Below are positions 37,061 to 47,398 of a DNA stretch of 64,000 bases, piece by piece. The stretch covers positions 205,136-269,135 of the forward strand of contig BLSF01000060.1 of assembly GCA_012862575.1 (NCBI GenBank), in the 5' to 3' direction. A model generated the notes under the pieces. It was given only the letters and a program-made list of their open reading frames with translations, did not search any database and was not told the DNA's origin. Made by a program: the position numbers and the translations under genes. The stretch is from Parietichytrium sp. I65-24A. Lineage: Eukaryota > Sar > Bigyra > Thraustochytrida > Thraustochytriidae. The first letter of the stretch is position 1; the number at the start of each line of letters is the position of its first letter.

Positions 37061-38704
37061 CTAATTCGGTCTCACTTGACTCGTAGCGTCTTGCAAGGAG
37101 CCCGAGGAGTGTGAAAGGAATGACTCAAAAAGATGTGGCGTCTTGCGGGCTCGATGCGGGCTACGACGCGGGTGGGACTCCTCCCGCATCTGGGTTACGT
37201 CTGGGTCGTCAAAAATTTCGAGCACCTCGAAACGATTGTCTTCTACGGCAGCGCTTCGGGGGTCTTGCCCGAGGGAATCCTTCGTGTCCAGCTCTATCCT
37301 ACCGTCTCGAAGCAAGATTTCGCAAGACCCAGGCTGGTTGGCTCTCACTGCGACATGCAGAGGAGTCTCCCCATCATCGTTAGCTGCATTAATGTCGGCA
37401 CCGTGCTTGAGCAGACTTTGTAGGGCCACCTTGTTTCCGATCATCGCTGCAGCATGAAGCGGACGAGCGCCGTCAGGCGCAGCGCAATTAATGTCGAATA
37501 TATTGGGATACTCTGCAAGTAGACACATGACCTCGGGGACCAATTTGGTGCCAAAAGTGGCCAAGATGTGGTATGAAGACTTTCCGCCAACGCCGGCCTT
37601 TTCGCATTCTTTGAGAAGCGTCTCTTCGTTGCGCTCGACGATGTACTGAAGCATAACCTTTAGGACGTCATAAGAAGCATGAAAGCACGCTTTATGCCAG
37701 GCGGAGTAGCCCGCATTGTCCAATTCATACGGGCTCGCTCCAGCCTGCAAAAGCAACTTTACACACTCCGCAGAGTACGGGCTCGCGGAGATTGCAGATC
37801 GATGCAAAGGAGTGAGTCCGTATCTATCGTACACATTGCTGACCAATGCTCCGTTCGCGAGCAAGATCTCAACGACCTTGAGATTGTTTGTGTTTACACT
37901 TGCGCACGCTGTGTGCAAGGGAAGAAAGCCACGCTCTCTGTCAGTAGCGCGATTTACTAACAAAAACTTGGACTGTCGCTCGAGGGGTTCGAGTAATACT
38001 GCAAGTGTCTCCGCTGCGCCGACCCTGCATAGGACATGAAGAATCGTTTCTCCAGAGCGATTGCGCCAGACCACAAGTGCTCGCTGGAAATCGCTCTCCT
38101 TCGCGATCACTTGCAAATCCGCCAATCGGCTCTCTGTAATGCATATCAAGCCGCGTCTCCAGGTTTGGGATTTTAGCGCCTGGATGCTTCCGGACCTGTC
38201 CCACTTCCACTTTGACTGTGTGCTCTTAAGTGGGCTGGATTTGGGGTTATTTGGCGGATTGGAAGCGATTGGGTTTTCCTTTTGCGGAACCTCACGGAGC
38301 ACGAACTTGAGCCTACTCTTCCTCCCGCATCTCATTTTACGAAATCCTTTGCGCAGCCAGTGCCACCCTCTGAAACAACAGCCTCCGTCATACCTTGCAT
38401 CTCCATCGTCGCTCCCAGTCGACGTGGAGAGGAGTTCCTCGTTCAGCGATGACTTTTTCCTGCCCGATATTATTGAGTTCTCGTCCCCGGCCGGCTGCGA
38501 GCCCGAACCGGAGGATTCTGTTATTATTCCTGTCATCGACCTGGCGGAGGAGATAGGCTCCTCCGGTGAGCACAGTGACGGTGGGCACGTGTTGCCGCGC
38601 AGCAGCACTGGCTTCACCTCCACCACGCTTCGCTCTTCCGGCGTGACATCCGCAGCCACTTCGCCCTGCTGGGAGTCCTCCACTCTATCGCTCCCTTTCA
38701 GCAT
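37061..38704 (-). CDS. Ankyrin-repeat protein
   Basis: A 547-residue protein. The first 140 residues are disordered and Ser/Glu-rich with a basic patch (GFRKMRCGRKSRLKFVL). From about residue 215 there are roughly eight ankyrin repeats, for example GETILHVLCRVGAAETLAVL, GLTPLHRSAISAS and GARPLHAAAMIGNKVALQSL, then GETPLHVAVRANQPGSCEIL. The last 50 residues are Arg/His/Ser-rich. There are no membrane helices or catalytic domains, so it is probably an adaptor; the partner is unknown. The ATG is at 38702-38704. Confidence 0.88.
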   Translation of the reverse strand: MLKGSDRVEDSQQGEVAADVTPEERSVVEVKPVLLRGNTCPPSLCSPEEPISSARSMTGIITESSGSGSQPAGDENSIISGRKKSSLNEELLSTSTGSDDGDARYDGGCCFRGWHWLRKGFRKMRCGRKSRLKFVLREVPQKENPIASNPPNNPKSSPLKSTQSKWKWDRSGSIQALKSQTWRRGLICITESRLADLQVIAKESDFQRALVVWRNRSGETILHVLCRVGAAETLAVLLEPLERQSKFLLVNRATDRERGFLPLHTACASVNTNNLKVVEILLANGALVSNVYDRYGLTPLHRSAISASPYSAECVKLLLQAGASPYELDNAGYSAWHKACFHASYDVLKVMLQYIVERNEETLLKECEKAGVGGKSSYHILATFGTKLVPEVMCLLAEYPNIFDINCAAPDGARPLHAAAMIGNKVALQSLLKHGADINAANDDGETPLHVAVRANQPGSCEILLRDGRIELDTKDSLGQDPRSAAVEDNRFEVLEIFDDPDVTQMREESHPRRSPHRARKTPHLFESFLSHSSGSLQDATSQVRPN

Positions 38705-41642
38705 TTCTCTTTCCTTTGACTTTCTTCAATTCCTCTGAATTCTGCTTTTTTGCCCTTGTCCTTCGCTCCAAAACTCAAATCTATCAAAACTCAAAACTCT
38801 GGGCCTTGCTCACAGACCTTCCGGCGTGACCGTAACCGTGCCCGAAGCCCTTCTTCTCTCGTGCAATCGCGCGAAACTGTGCCAATTCGAGGACCCTCCT
38901 ACCGTGTCTGCGGGGACTGCTTTGTGCTTCGCTGAATTATGTCTCTGCTTCTCCTCACTACTACACTCACTCAGCAACTCAACTCATCCTTCACTATTTT
39001 CACTGTTTCCTCGGAATCGTCTGAAACAGACTCTTAACGCAAGCTTTAATAGACTACTATTGAGGAGCTCAGCAAGTCCATAGGAGTGTATAGGGCCTAT
39101 CAGCTATAACTTTGGTAAACGTGCTGTGTTAGCACTCCCGTACAAAACCCGGACCAAATCGTTTATTATTGGCTTTGAATGCGTCGAGTCTGGTGTGGTA
39201 CAGTCTGGGGAAAGGAAAAAAGTGTTGAAATGTGGGGAATGCAATGGCTGTGTACCGGATGTTACAGTCATCTACATATTCGCGTAGAAGCCACCCCACT
39301 GAGACTCCGTCCCACGAGAAACTTCAACCTCGGTCACCGACCAGATAACTAGCGCGTGATTAGCGTTTTACTAATGCTTGCAGGACCTTCTTTGCAGGCT
39401 CCGTCGCGCTACGTCCACTACGTCGAACTTAGCATGTCTCTGCAGTCTGCCTCAAACACCTCAGAGTCCAACACCAACATCTACTACACCAACACGAGAT
39501 AAGTAGCAAGTCAAGATAAGACAAGAGACTCCCGGACCCAAGAGAGGTTGAACTTTAAGAACCTGGAAAACCTGGGGACCCCAGCTTTACAAGAGCATTG
39601 TTCGCTTCTGCCACGGTCATCTGTAGGACTGGAGGGCAGAGGGCGGGGCCTGCCATTTGGCGTACATACAGGCAGGCTGCTTCGAGCCGCTTTTTGAGTC
39701 AACACAGTCGAGCCGGGCAGAGCTGGATACCACAACAGCTTTGCTTGATTGACAGTGAGACATTTTCTTTCCAATTGAAAGCGAGAAGGAGTAACCTTTT
39801 GGTTTAGGAATCAGAGTCCAGAACTTCAGATTCACCAATTCAGAGGGTTCACTCAGATGTCGCAAAGCGGAATACTTGATCCAGAATCAGTGTAGCATGG
39901 AGTACTGCACCAAGCATTGTTTTCAAATCCAGGTTTTCACTCGCCACGCCAGAATAGCGGAATGCCGGAATGCCAGAGTGAAAAAGTTATCAAAATTCTC
40001 AAGATTCTCAAGGATCAGGATATTAATTCAAGAATCAGAAGAGTTTAAGAATTCAGGAGGTTCAGGAACCAAGGGCTCCAAGAGCACGAGCCCGATCTAC
40101 TCTTGAGCTCTCGTTTTCCAGTCACGAGGGTTTCTTGGAGTTCCTCACTGCGCCAACAACACAATTTCATCGCAGATGTAACGAAACTCCAATCAAAATA
40201 TAATAATCACTTTCAACGAAAGAGCGCCCTCAGAGCCCCGCGCGTAGCCTGTTGTTCGTGGCGGGCGGTAGCAACAATCCACTATGAATTCACCCGCGGC
40301 GGCTGCAATGCGCTACCGTCTCCATTCGTCGCACTCGTTGCATGCAAGTTCAATTTTGTTGCATGCAAATTCTTCAATTTCGCTTGTGTAGCTGGATGAG
40401 AATGGAGCTTCATGTAATTCATGTACCTGGTACTCGCGACTAGCTAGGAGCTACTCAGTGCTACCTTCCACTGCGCCTATGCTCTGTCCTACTCTCTATT
40501 AGCCCCTTAGCGGAAAAGCGGAATGTTGACAGCGCGAACAATAGAACCATGGAGAGGAGGAGGCAGACGCGCGGCAGGCCCGCTGACAGGGCCGTTAGTG
40601 GAAGACGCAACTTGATTGAGCTTGAACCTTTAAATTCAGATTCAGAAATTAATTCAATTGACAGTGAATTGTAAATGCCAATTTTGATTGGAGCGTCTCT
40701 TGACCATTGATCAAGGATTTCGTCCATCTATCGAGCTGCCATTCTGTTCGATCGAGAAACGATAATATTGACAATATTCAATTTAGTTTGGTGGGGATGT
40801 GGCGATACAGCAAGCTGGGGTTGGCAGGAGGACGCTGGACTCTCCTTCAAGTCAACCGTTCCAGATGGCGAAGCCTTCTTCATTTGTTCCTCATAACGCA
40901 TAACGTGACGATGTCCGCGCTTCTCGTGGCATTGTGCGCGCTTGTGGTACATATCAAAGTCACAATACAACGATCAACCCCGTCTTTCACCACGCATTGG
41001 CCGCAAAACTATTCCAGTCGGGCGCAAGAGCCGTGTAGTGCCAAAGCAAGCGGAACAACTATGGAATTCCTGGCCTGTTCTGCAAATCCCATTGAGCGCG
41101 GCAATATCATGCTCTCAGCTCCGAGTTTCGCCACACCGTCTCGGACCACACCGTCTCGGACCACACCATCTCGCCTCGCGTCCGCTGTGCACGGCCATCG
41201 CCGGCAAGCGCTTGAGCGCTTGACCCCGCGGAACGTGACCCTTGATCCCCTGACCGCGACGACGACAACGACAGCGAGTTCCGAAATGTTCCGATTGTTC
41301 GCGCGATGTGATCGGAATTGACAGAGAAAATCCTCCCTGCGAACGTAAGACGTGAGGCTTGGTAGGCGAGCCCAGTCTCGTCGTAGACCCCTCTATGTAT
41401 CTATCTCTTCGTTCATCGCGAGATTGTTATCGTACTCACTGTCAGTACCGGTAGCAAATTGGACGAAAATTGAAGATCCCATAAGTTAGTGGCCATTCCA
41501 AAAGATAGGGAAAGTGGGACTCGAAGTGAGTCCTCAGACGAGAGAAGAGCAATCAATCGCTCGCTCATACCCCGAACGAAGGCTCGCGGCTTGTGTTGGA
41601 TTTCTTGGCGCGCTCGGACAAACGATCAATCTCGCAAGCAAG
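38705..41642. other. Long intergenic region
   Basis: A 2.9-kb stretch without a convincing gene. It has ATTGACAGTGA motifs at 39748-39758 and 40657-40667 and the composite GTACTCACTGTCAGTACCGGTAG at 41432-41454 (given in two parts: GTACTCACTGTCAG then TACCGGTAG). Three 15-bp CACACCGTCTCGGAC-like copies lie at about 41130-41174. A 204-residue open frame at 40707-41321 looks random. Confidence 0.5.
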
Positions 41643-41846
41643 ATGAAGTGGCTCTCGGCACTCCTCTTCGCGACGGCGCTCGCGAGCGGCTCCGGCGCGT
41701 CCCTCCGCGGCGCTGTGCAAGACAAGGCCCTCGCTGAGACACAGCAAGGCAATCGTTGGTTTCCTTCTACCACGTTTCAAGGTTTCGCGGGGAAGATTGA
41801 CTGCACCAGGCCAGGAGCGACTTCCGGAAGCTACATTTACTGCTAA
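41643..41846 (+). CDS. Small secreted protein with SLRxAVQ leader motif
   Basis: A 67-residue protein. MKWLSALLFATALASGSG is a clear signal peptide. It is followed by ASLRGAVQDKALAETQQ, a charged helix-like leader, then GNRWFPSTTFQGFAGKI and DCTRPGATSGSYIYC with two cysteines (the second at the C-terminus). The leader closely matches that of the repeat precursor at 44270-44566 (TSLRAAVQESIASESAQ). The frame extends upstream of the signal peptide, but an internal start at 41643 fits the signal sequence exactly. No known family is recognised. It is likely a secreted peptide precursor or cell-wall peptide. The 3' end could be altered by an unseen intron. Confidence 0.55.
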   Translation: MKWLSALLFATALASGSGASLRGAVQDKALAETQQGNRWFPSTTFQGFAGKIDCTRPGATSGSYIYC

Positions 41847-42810
41847 AGTGTCCGGTTGGAGCTTCGAAACGGCTGACACCCTTCGCTGGGGCGCTACTTC
41901 TTCCAGCCACAAGCCTGTGCGCGCTCGTTGTCGTAACTCTAATCGGAAGCACCATCAAAAATTGTTTGTCGTTTCTTAATCAAGCCGCCCCTTACCCCTT
42001 TGACCTTCTTGTCGCCCCCTCGCCTTCAAGCTGTGCCCTAAGGAAAGTGCGAGTCCGTGGAAACTCATGCATTTCACTTATGGAGGACCTGCGTTTGCGA
42101 GGCAATGGGCGACCATCAGCTCGGGGCGACCGTTGGCAAAACTTCATCTATGGCCGATGTGGCTGGCCGGAGCCGCTGAATTAAACAAGTTCCCGCCCGC
42201 GCGATTGCAACAATCACAGATCAAAAGAACTATACCTGTAGGTACATTCTCGTGGACCAGCCTCATGGCCGAGAGTCCAGCGCCCCGCTGTTTGCATACG
42301 CTTTCGAAAGGTTAAGTGGTTCGATTGTTGAAAAAAAGAAAAAGTTCCATTAGGTCTCCGCGAAGACTGTTGCTCAGGCTGTTGCGATGCAATGCAAAGC
42401 AATGCACGTGAAGGAGCGCGCCATCTCTCGCCCCACATGATCAATCTTCACCACATAATTGGCTGAGCCACATCCGATCTATCCTATCTCGAAAAGAGAG
42501 AACCAAGCATCCAATCGAGAGCACCCATGCCTCCGAGATGAACAACAAGCCCATCATCCACCATCCATCACCCATCCGCCTCCCATCTCTTCAGAGCCTC
42601 ACCATCAGCTGCGCCACTTTGTCCCTTTGTCCCTTTATCCCTTTCTCCTCGTATTCCCCAGCTCTCGCTCACATCCACACTTTCGCCACTGTCGACACTG
42701 TCCACGCTCTCCGTTTGCTCTGCTCTTCGCTCTTCGCTCTTCGCTCTTCTTTCAAGCTTCCAAGCTTGGAAGCTTTCAAGCTTGAAAAGCACTTGGACAG
42801 AGAGAGAGAG
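41847..42810. other. Intergenic region upstream of the acid phosphatase
   Basis: No gene is recognised. Just before the phosphatase start are two overlapping HindIII-centred palindromes, CTTCCAAGCTTGGAAG at 42757-42772 and TTTCAAGCTTGAAA at 42774-42787. They are preceded by CTCTTCG repeats (42719-42750). Confidence 0.55.
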
Positions 42811-43998
42811 ATGAAGAGCAGGTCGCGGCTGTCCGTCCGCGCGTGCGTGAGCGTGTTCCGCCACGGCGACCGCAGTCCGGCGTCGAATCTTCTCTCGCGC
42901 GGCGGCGCGGACCCTTCGCCGTCCGCGGACACCGAGCGGCGGACGTGGTCGCGCCTGGTCGCCTCCGCGGACCGCGTCAGCGCTCTCTCGCGCCGCTTTC
43001 CCGTGCTGCCGTGGGACGGCGAGGGCAGGTTCTCGTTCACCACTGGCGCGGACACTGGCGCGGACACTTGTGCAGAGGGGTCCGCGGACGGGGACGCCCG
43101 GGAGGTGGACGAGAACCCGTTCGGGAAGATTACGGAGAAAGGTCTGGACCAGCTGGAACTGCGCGGCGTGGAGCTCCACGCGAGGTGGGGCAGGGTGCGC
43201 GAGGAGGATGTACTCGCGTTCTCGACGGGGTACGCGAGGACGCAGCAGAGCGCGCAGAGCATGCTCACGGGACTGCTGGGACGCGCGGGGAGGAGGGAGG
43301 AGGAGGAGGGAAAGGTCGTGGTGCGAGTCCCGCCAGCGGAGCGAGACGTGGCAAACTCATGGGAGGCGCACAAAGAGCTGCGCGACGCGATCTCGATGAT
43401 GAGTAAGACAGACAGGTTCTTCGCGGAGCAGGAGGACATGTATTATCGTGAACGCGAAGCGCTGTGCACGCTGCTGCCATATTACGAGGCGGACCCGGAA
43501 AGGTTTTTGTGGATTTTCTCTTGCGACTATTTCGTGTGCCGCAGAGCGCACGGCTTGCCGCTAGACCCCCGGCTGGAAAAGCACGAAAGCGCGGTTCTGA
43601 ACCACACAATCGGCCGGTTTATCAGGTGGTACAGCGATCCTGACATTGTGCAACTCGCGGCTGGAGGCCTTCTCAGTGCAATAAAGCGCCACCTCGCTGA
43701 TGCTGTGCAAAGGCCGGATGCCAAAAGGTTTGTCTTCTACAGTGGGCACGACATCACGGTTCTTCCTCTCCTCTCCGCGATCAAAAGATTTGAGCAACTG
43801 GAGTTCGTTTCGTTCGAGCAGCACTGGCCAAAGTACGGGAGCATTCTTTGCTTTGAGCTGCTGTCCGAGGACCCCTCTTCGCGAAGAATCGAGGATTTGC
43901 TAATTCGCGTGGTGTATAACAATGCTGAGCTGATTGCGCCTTGTGCTTTCAACGAGTTTTGGGACAAGCGCGTCCGGGTTGACACAAGAGAGCACTAG
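42811..43998 (+). CDS. Histidine acid phosphatase family protein
   Basis: A 395-residue protein from the ATG at 42811. The catalytic N-terminal motif is VSVFRHGDRSP at residues 13-23 (RHGxRxP), with the phosphorylated histidine at 18. The C-terminal acid/base motif is FYSGHDITVLPLLSAIKRF (HD). Between them KITEKGLDQLELRG and AFSTGYARTQQSAQSML match the branch-2 histidine phosphatase layout. The family hydrolyses phosphomonoesters including lysophosphatidate, inositol phosphates and phospho-xylose. The closest look-alikes are the ACP6/PXYLP1-type enzymes, but the substrate cannot be told. The frame is open upstream to an ATG at 42538, which would add 91 residues of unlikely composition. No signal peptide is present from 42811. 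Confidence 0.85.
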   Translation: MKSRSRLSVRACVSVFRHGDRSPASNLLSRGGADPSPSADTERRTWSRLVASADRVSALSRRFPVLPWDGEGRFSFTTGADTGADTCAEGSADGDAREVDENPFGKITEKGLDQLELRGVELHARWGRVREEDVLAFSTGYARTQQSAQSMLTGLLGRAGRREEEEGKVVVRVPPAERDVANSWEAHKELRDAISMMSKTDRFFAEQEDMYYREREALCTLLPYYEADPERFLWIFSCDYFVCRRAHGLPLDPRLEKHESAVLNHTIGRFIRWYSDPDIVQLAAGGLLSAIKRHLADAVQRPDAKRFVFYSGHDITVLPLLSAIKRFEQLEFVSFEQHWPKYGSILCFELLSEDPSSRRIEDLLIRVVYNNAELIAPCAFNEFWDKRVRVDTREH

Positions 43999-44269
43999 GC
44001 AGTCCGGGCCTTCTGATGTCCCGTTGACTTCGGGCTTGCCCAAGCTCAAGCTCCTGAGATAGGGACTCGAAGAAGTGGTCCATTGTGGAGCGTGACCATG
44101 GGGAATCTGCCACGAACGGTGCCCAACAGCGAACACCAACACAACGCGCACAAGCGCCCCACGGAAGGTCGGTCGCTTCAAAGGCTTGGGGGTTCGACAA
44201 AGAGTCAAGTGTGGAGAATCGTTGCGTATCGAAGCTTGCTTCATCTTGGAGTTTATGTATTGTTAGAAC

Positions 44270-44566
44270 TTAGAAGAAACGTGGGTTTGGTGGGCGAGTG
44301 CGGCGCTCCTCTTCAACGAAGAAACGTGGGTTTGGTGGGCGAGTGCGGCGCTCCTCTTCAACGAAGAAACGTGGGTTTGGTGGGCGAGTGCGGCTCTCCT
44401 CCTCAACGAAGAAACGTGGGTTTGGTGGGCGAGTGCGGCGCTCCTCCTCAACAAGCTGTGCGCTCTCCGAGGCGATGCTCTCTTGCACGGCAGCCCTGAG
44501 GCTGGTCTTGGCGCCTGCAGCGACGGAAGCCACGAAGGCGAGGATAGCGACGGAAAAGAACTTCAT
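44270..44566 (-). CDS. Secreted repeat-peptide precursor (four 15-residue units)
   Basis: A 98-residue protein. MKFFSVAILAFVASVAAGA is a signal peptide. TSLRAAVQESIASESAQL is a leader nearly shared with the protein at 41643-41846. The rest, to the stop, is exactly four tandem units of VEEERRTRPPNPRFF (unit 2 has Ser for the first Arg). Each unit has an acidic half, a basic RRTR site fitting the minimal R-x-x-R proprotein-convertase rule, and a Pro-rich PPNPRFF. This is the layout of multi-copy secreted peptide precursors, including peptide hormones, pheromones and some RiPPs. The mature product is inferred, not known. No Cys is present. The ATG at 44564-44566 precisely begins the signal peptide. 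It sits beside, and converges with, the phosphatase gene. Confidence 0.7.
   Translation of the reverse strand: MKFFSVAILAFVASVAAGAKTSLRAAVQESIASESAQLVEEERRTRPPNPRFFVEEESRTRPPNPRFFVEEERRTRPPNPRFFVEEERRTRPPNPRFF
44273..44452 (-). repeat. Four 45-bp in-frame tandem repeats coding peptide units
   Basis: Copies occupy 44273-44317, 44318-44362, 44363-44407 and 44408-44452. They differ at only two or three positions, almost all silent, the exception being the Arg-to-Ser change in copy 44363-44407. The last unit runs directly into the stop codon. Confidence 0.97.
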
Positions 44567-47398
44567 CTTCGTGGCCTGCAGAGTCTGCGAACAAGCGCGG
44601 CAGCTGCTGATTGTACGTTTTAGGTCTGCTCCGATGGTCTCCTTCGTTTCCGCCTGACATAAACTACTTTCAGAGAGTACGCTACGGCACCGCAGTGTGC
44701 AGCGGTTAGTAGTAGCCTCTTCTTCTGTTCTTGTTCAACAAATTGAAATGAAATACTTGATTGAAATGAATGAAGAAGATCTGGGGTACAAGTGGGTACA
44801 CATGCTTATAACCCCTTTCTCTTCTTGGTTCAGTATGGTCCAGTATGTAGCGTGCAAGCCACCAGACAAGTTAGACGGGGAGTACGGGGAGAGTCCCGAC
44901 AGTTGGCTTCTCTTGGACCGCGACCATTGCCACGCGATGCCCTCGCCCCGCTCGCGTTCAAGCTAAGATTGGGACTGCTGCCGATTCGATTCGAGTATCG
45001 TCGAAACCGTTGAGTCCACTTGGCAATCCGCAACGACAACGAAGTTAACCAAGTACCGGTACTGACTGTGAGTACTAATTACTGAGCAGCCCATCATCAT
45101 TCACCATTCTCTCATTTTACTCATTTTGGGATTGATTATTTTGACCGCTCTGTGGCATCCACCACACGATAGAAGTTGGAATGAATATGCTGCTACCGGT
45201 ACCCTACTGCAGTGCCTCTCTTCGCCAACTCGAGCTAGCACTGTGATCAAAGTGATTAAGAGGCGCTTCCCGGATCCTTTGTGTAGCGAAAGAGGTAGGT
45301 GATTCATTGACACTGTTCTTGTTTCATTGGTTCATCATACTCGCAATGACAGAGAGAGTGAGCTGACCTTAAGTATGGTGTGCTACGCTCTTGCTACAGA
45401 CGTGCGCATCTCTTCAAGTGAGTGATCGGAAATTGGTCAAGTGACACTCCGCTAGTAACATATCAGGTGATACGATAGGGCTTGAATGAACACATCAATA
45501 ACACTCCGAGTCCATCAATCAATTAACTGTAACATCTTGATCAATCAACCTCAATAGAAAGAAAGTGGATGGAAGTGGATGGAAGTAAAGGAGAAAATCA
45601 ACAAAGTCAAGATCAAAATCAAATGAAGAGAAAAGAAAAATTGTCTTCTGACAGATACTGACAGTGAGTACAAGTCCCGTTCCATTCAATTTTCCCAAGA
45701 AGACACATGAGACATAAATAACAATCAAAAGCGAAAGCCCTCAACTGTAACTGTAATTTCCTCCCGCACGTGTACTTCCGCAAAGCGACACATATACACT
45801 CTGGCTTCCATCATCTTCCATTTCACACACAAGTCCACGAATGTCCGCGATACTGACTACTGAGTACCATTCCACAGCGCAAGCGATTTGGGTTGTTCAT
45901 GCCGTCCAAAGATGTTTCATGCACTGCTTTCAAAGCTCAGATTTTATACAGCTCCAAAGCGTGCGGCGAGAGAAGCGAGTGCAGCGGTCTCAGCGCGGTG
46001 GTGCGGTGGTGCGTTAGGGCGTGCACTAGAACTACGAAAGCCGCTTCGGTTCCTGCGGTCAGTGGATGCGTTTGGACGGTGGGTTCGGTTCTGTACTCAT
46101 GGTCAGAACTGGGAAGCATAAACGAGCGAAACCAGTCGCAGTCAGCGCCAACTGTGCGCGATCGTGTGCGAATCGATCATGGGAGATCTTGGCGGTTCGG
46201 TTGACCGATAACTTTGTTATTGAAGCGCTTCTCGAGAACCGGTCTGGTAACCAAACAAGGGAAACGAAATGCCTTGAAGCTGATGACCAATGAATGAGCG
46301 CCGGGCGCGGAACGCTCGTCACGGTTGCAGTCGTTCGTTGTGAAGAAAGCCGCGACCGTGACCTGCGAGAAGCTGGCTGAAAACCACGTCCATGTTCTGT
46401 TGTCAGTCTCCCGACCGGTGACCGCGGAGGACGCAGACAGACTGAGAACGAAGGCTCTCCTCGATTTCATGGAGAGAACGGAGATGGCTCGACAGACAGC
46501 AATGGAGTACAGATGATGGTGGAGTTGCGATCATTCGAATTGGCGCCAGGACCTCGACGAGCCCATTGAAAATAGATATCAAAGCAGTGAGGAATGGCGC
46601 GGGCACACAGCCTCCAGCGCTTCTTCGCAACAAAACTGCGGCAGAACGGCGAACGCGTGTGAATCTGTTTCCCGAAATTGTGCAAACGCAGTGACGAACG
46701 TGCAAAAGACGTGCCGATCATCGACCGACGCTCGATCCTCTTGGATACCTCTACTGGCTCGAGAAGAACACCTCCCGAAACACTTGCGCGAAGCTCCCTC
46801 AAAGCCTGAGAATGGCGGTCGCCTTTCCAAGGCTTCCCGCTGGTTCTGCGCAAATGACGCGCAGCTCGTGCGAGGCACCAGCATTCCCGACCATCAAATT
46901 TCAAGTTTTAGAGCGTGCAACACCGGCCAGCGTCACGAGACCCGGAAAGAAAGTGCACCTTTCGGATCATACTGATCATACACGCTCTCTCTCCCTACCA
47001 GCTACCAGCTACCAGCTGGGGATAGAGAAGCTGTTGGTCGCAGAACGGGGGCTAGCTTCGGGTAGGAGCGCAACATAGCGATGGACGACAATGGCTGTGA
47101 CTCGAGTGAAACCTGATACTCCTGATACCATGATACAGGCTTCGATAGGAGCGATGGGTTCGCAATCAGTGTTCGTGTACTGAGTACTCACAATCAGTAC
47201 TGGTACCGGTACCGGTGCTGGGAATCATTGGCAACTTGCCAAGTGCAGAATGCAGAATTGCGGAGTTCATGCGCGACGAGAGAGTCACAAGTGGAGCGTC
47301 GCGAAAGGGAAGAAAGCAAGAGGGTGCTCATCACGGGCAGGTGGACTGAAAGAAGGGGCTTGGGGGAAGGCGTGGATGCTTGACGTGCGGCACGGGGA
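44567..47398. other. Long intergenic region with dispersed motifs
   Basis: A 2.8-kb divergent spacer between the peptide precursor and the NRF-6-like gene. It contains TACCGGTACTGACTGTGAG at 45053-45071, ATACTGACAGTGAGTAC at 45655-45671, TACCGGTACC at 45194-45203, and GGTACCGGTACCGG at 47202-47215. Short frames on both strands near 45.9-46.9 kb show no family features. Confidence 0.55.

Noticed and set aside
40707-41321. A 204-residue plus-strand frame with TPSRT repeats
   Set aside because: Random-looking composition and DNA repeats explain the open frame.
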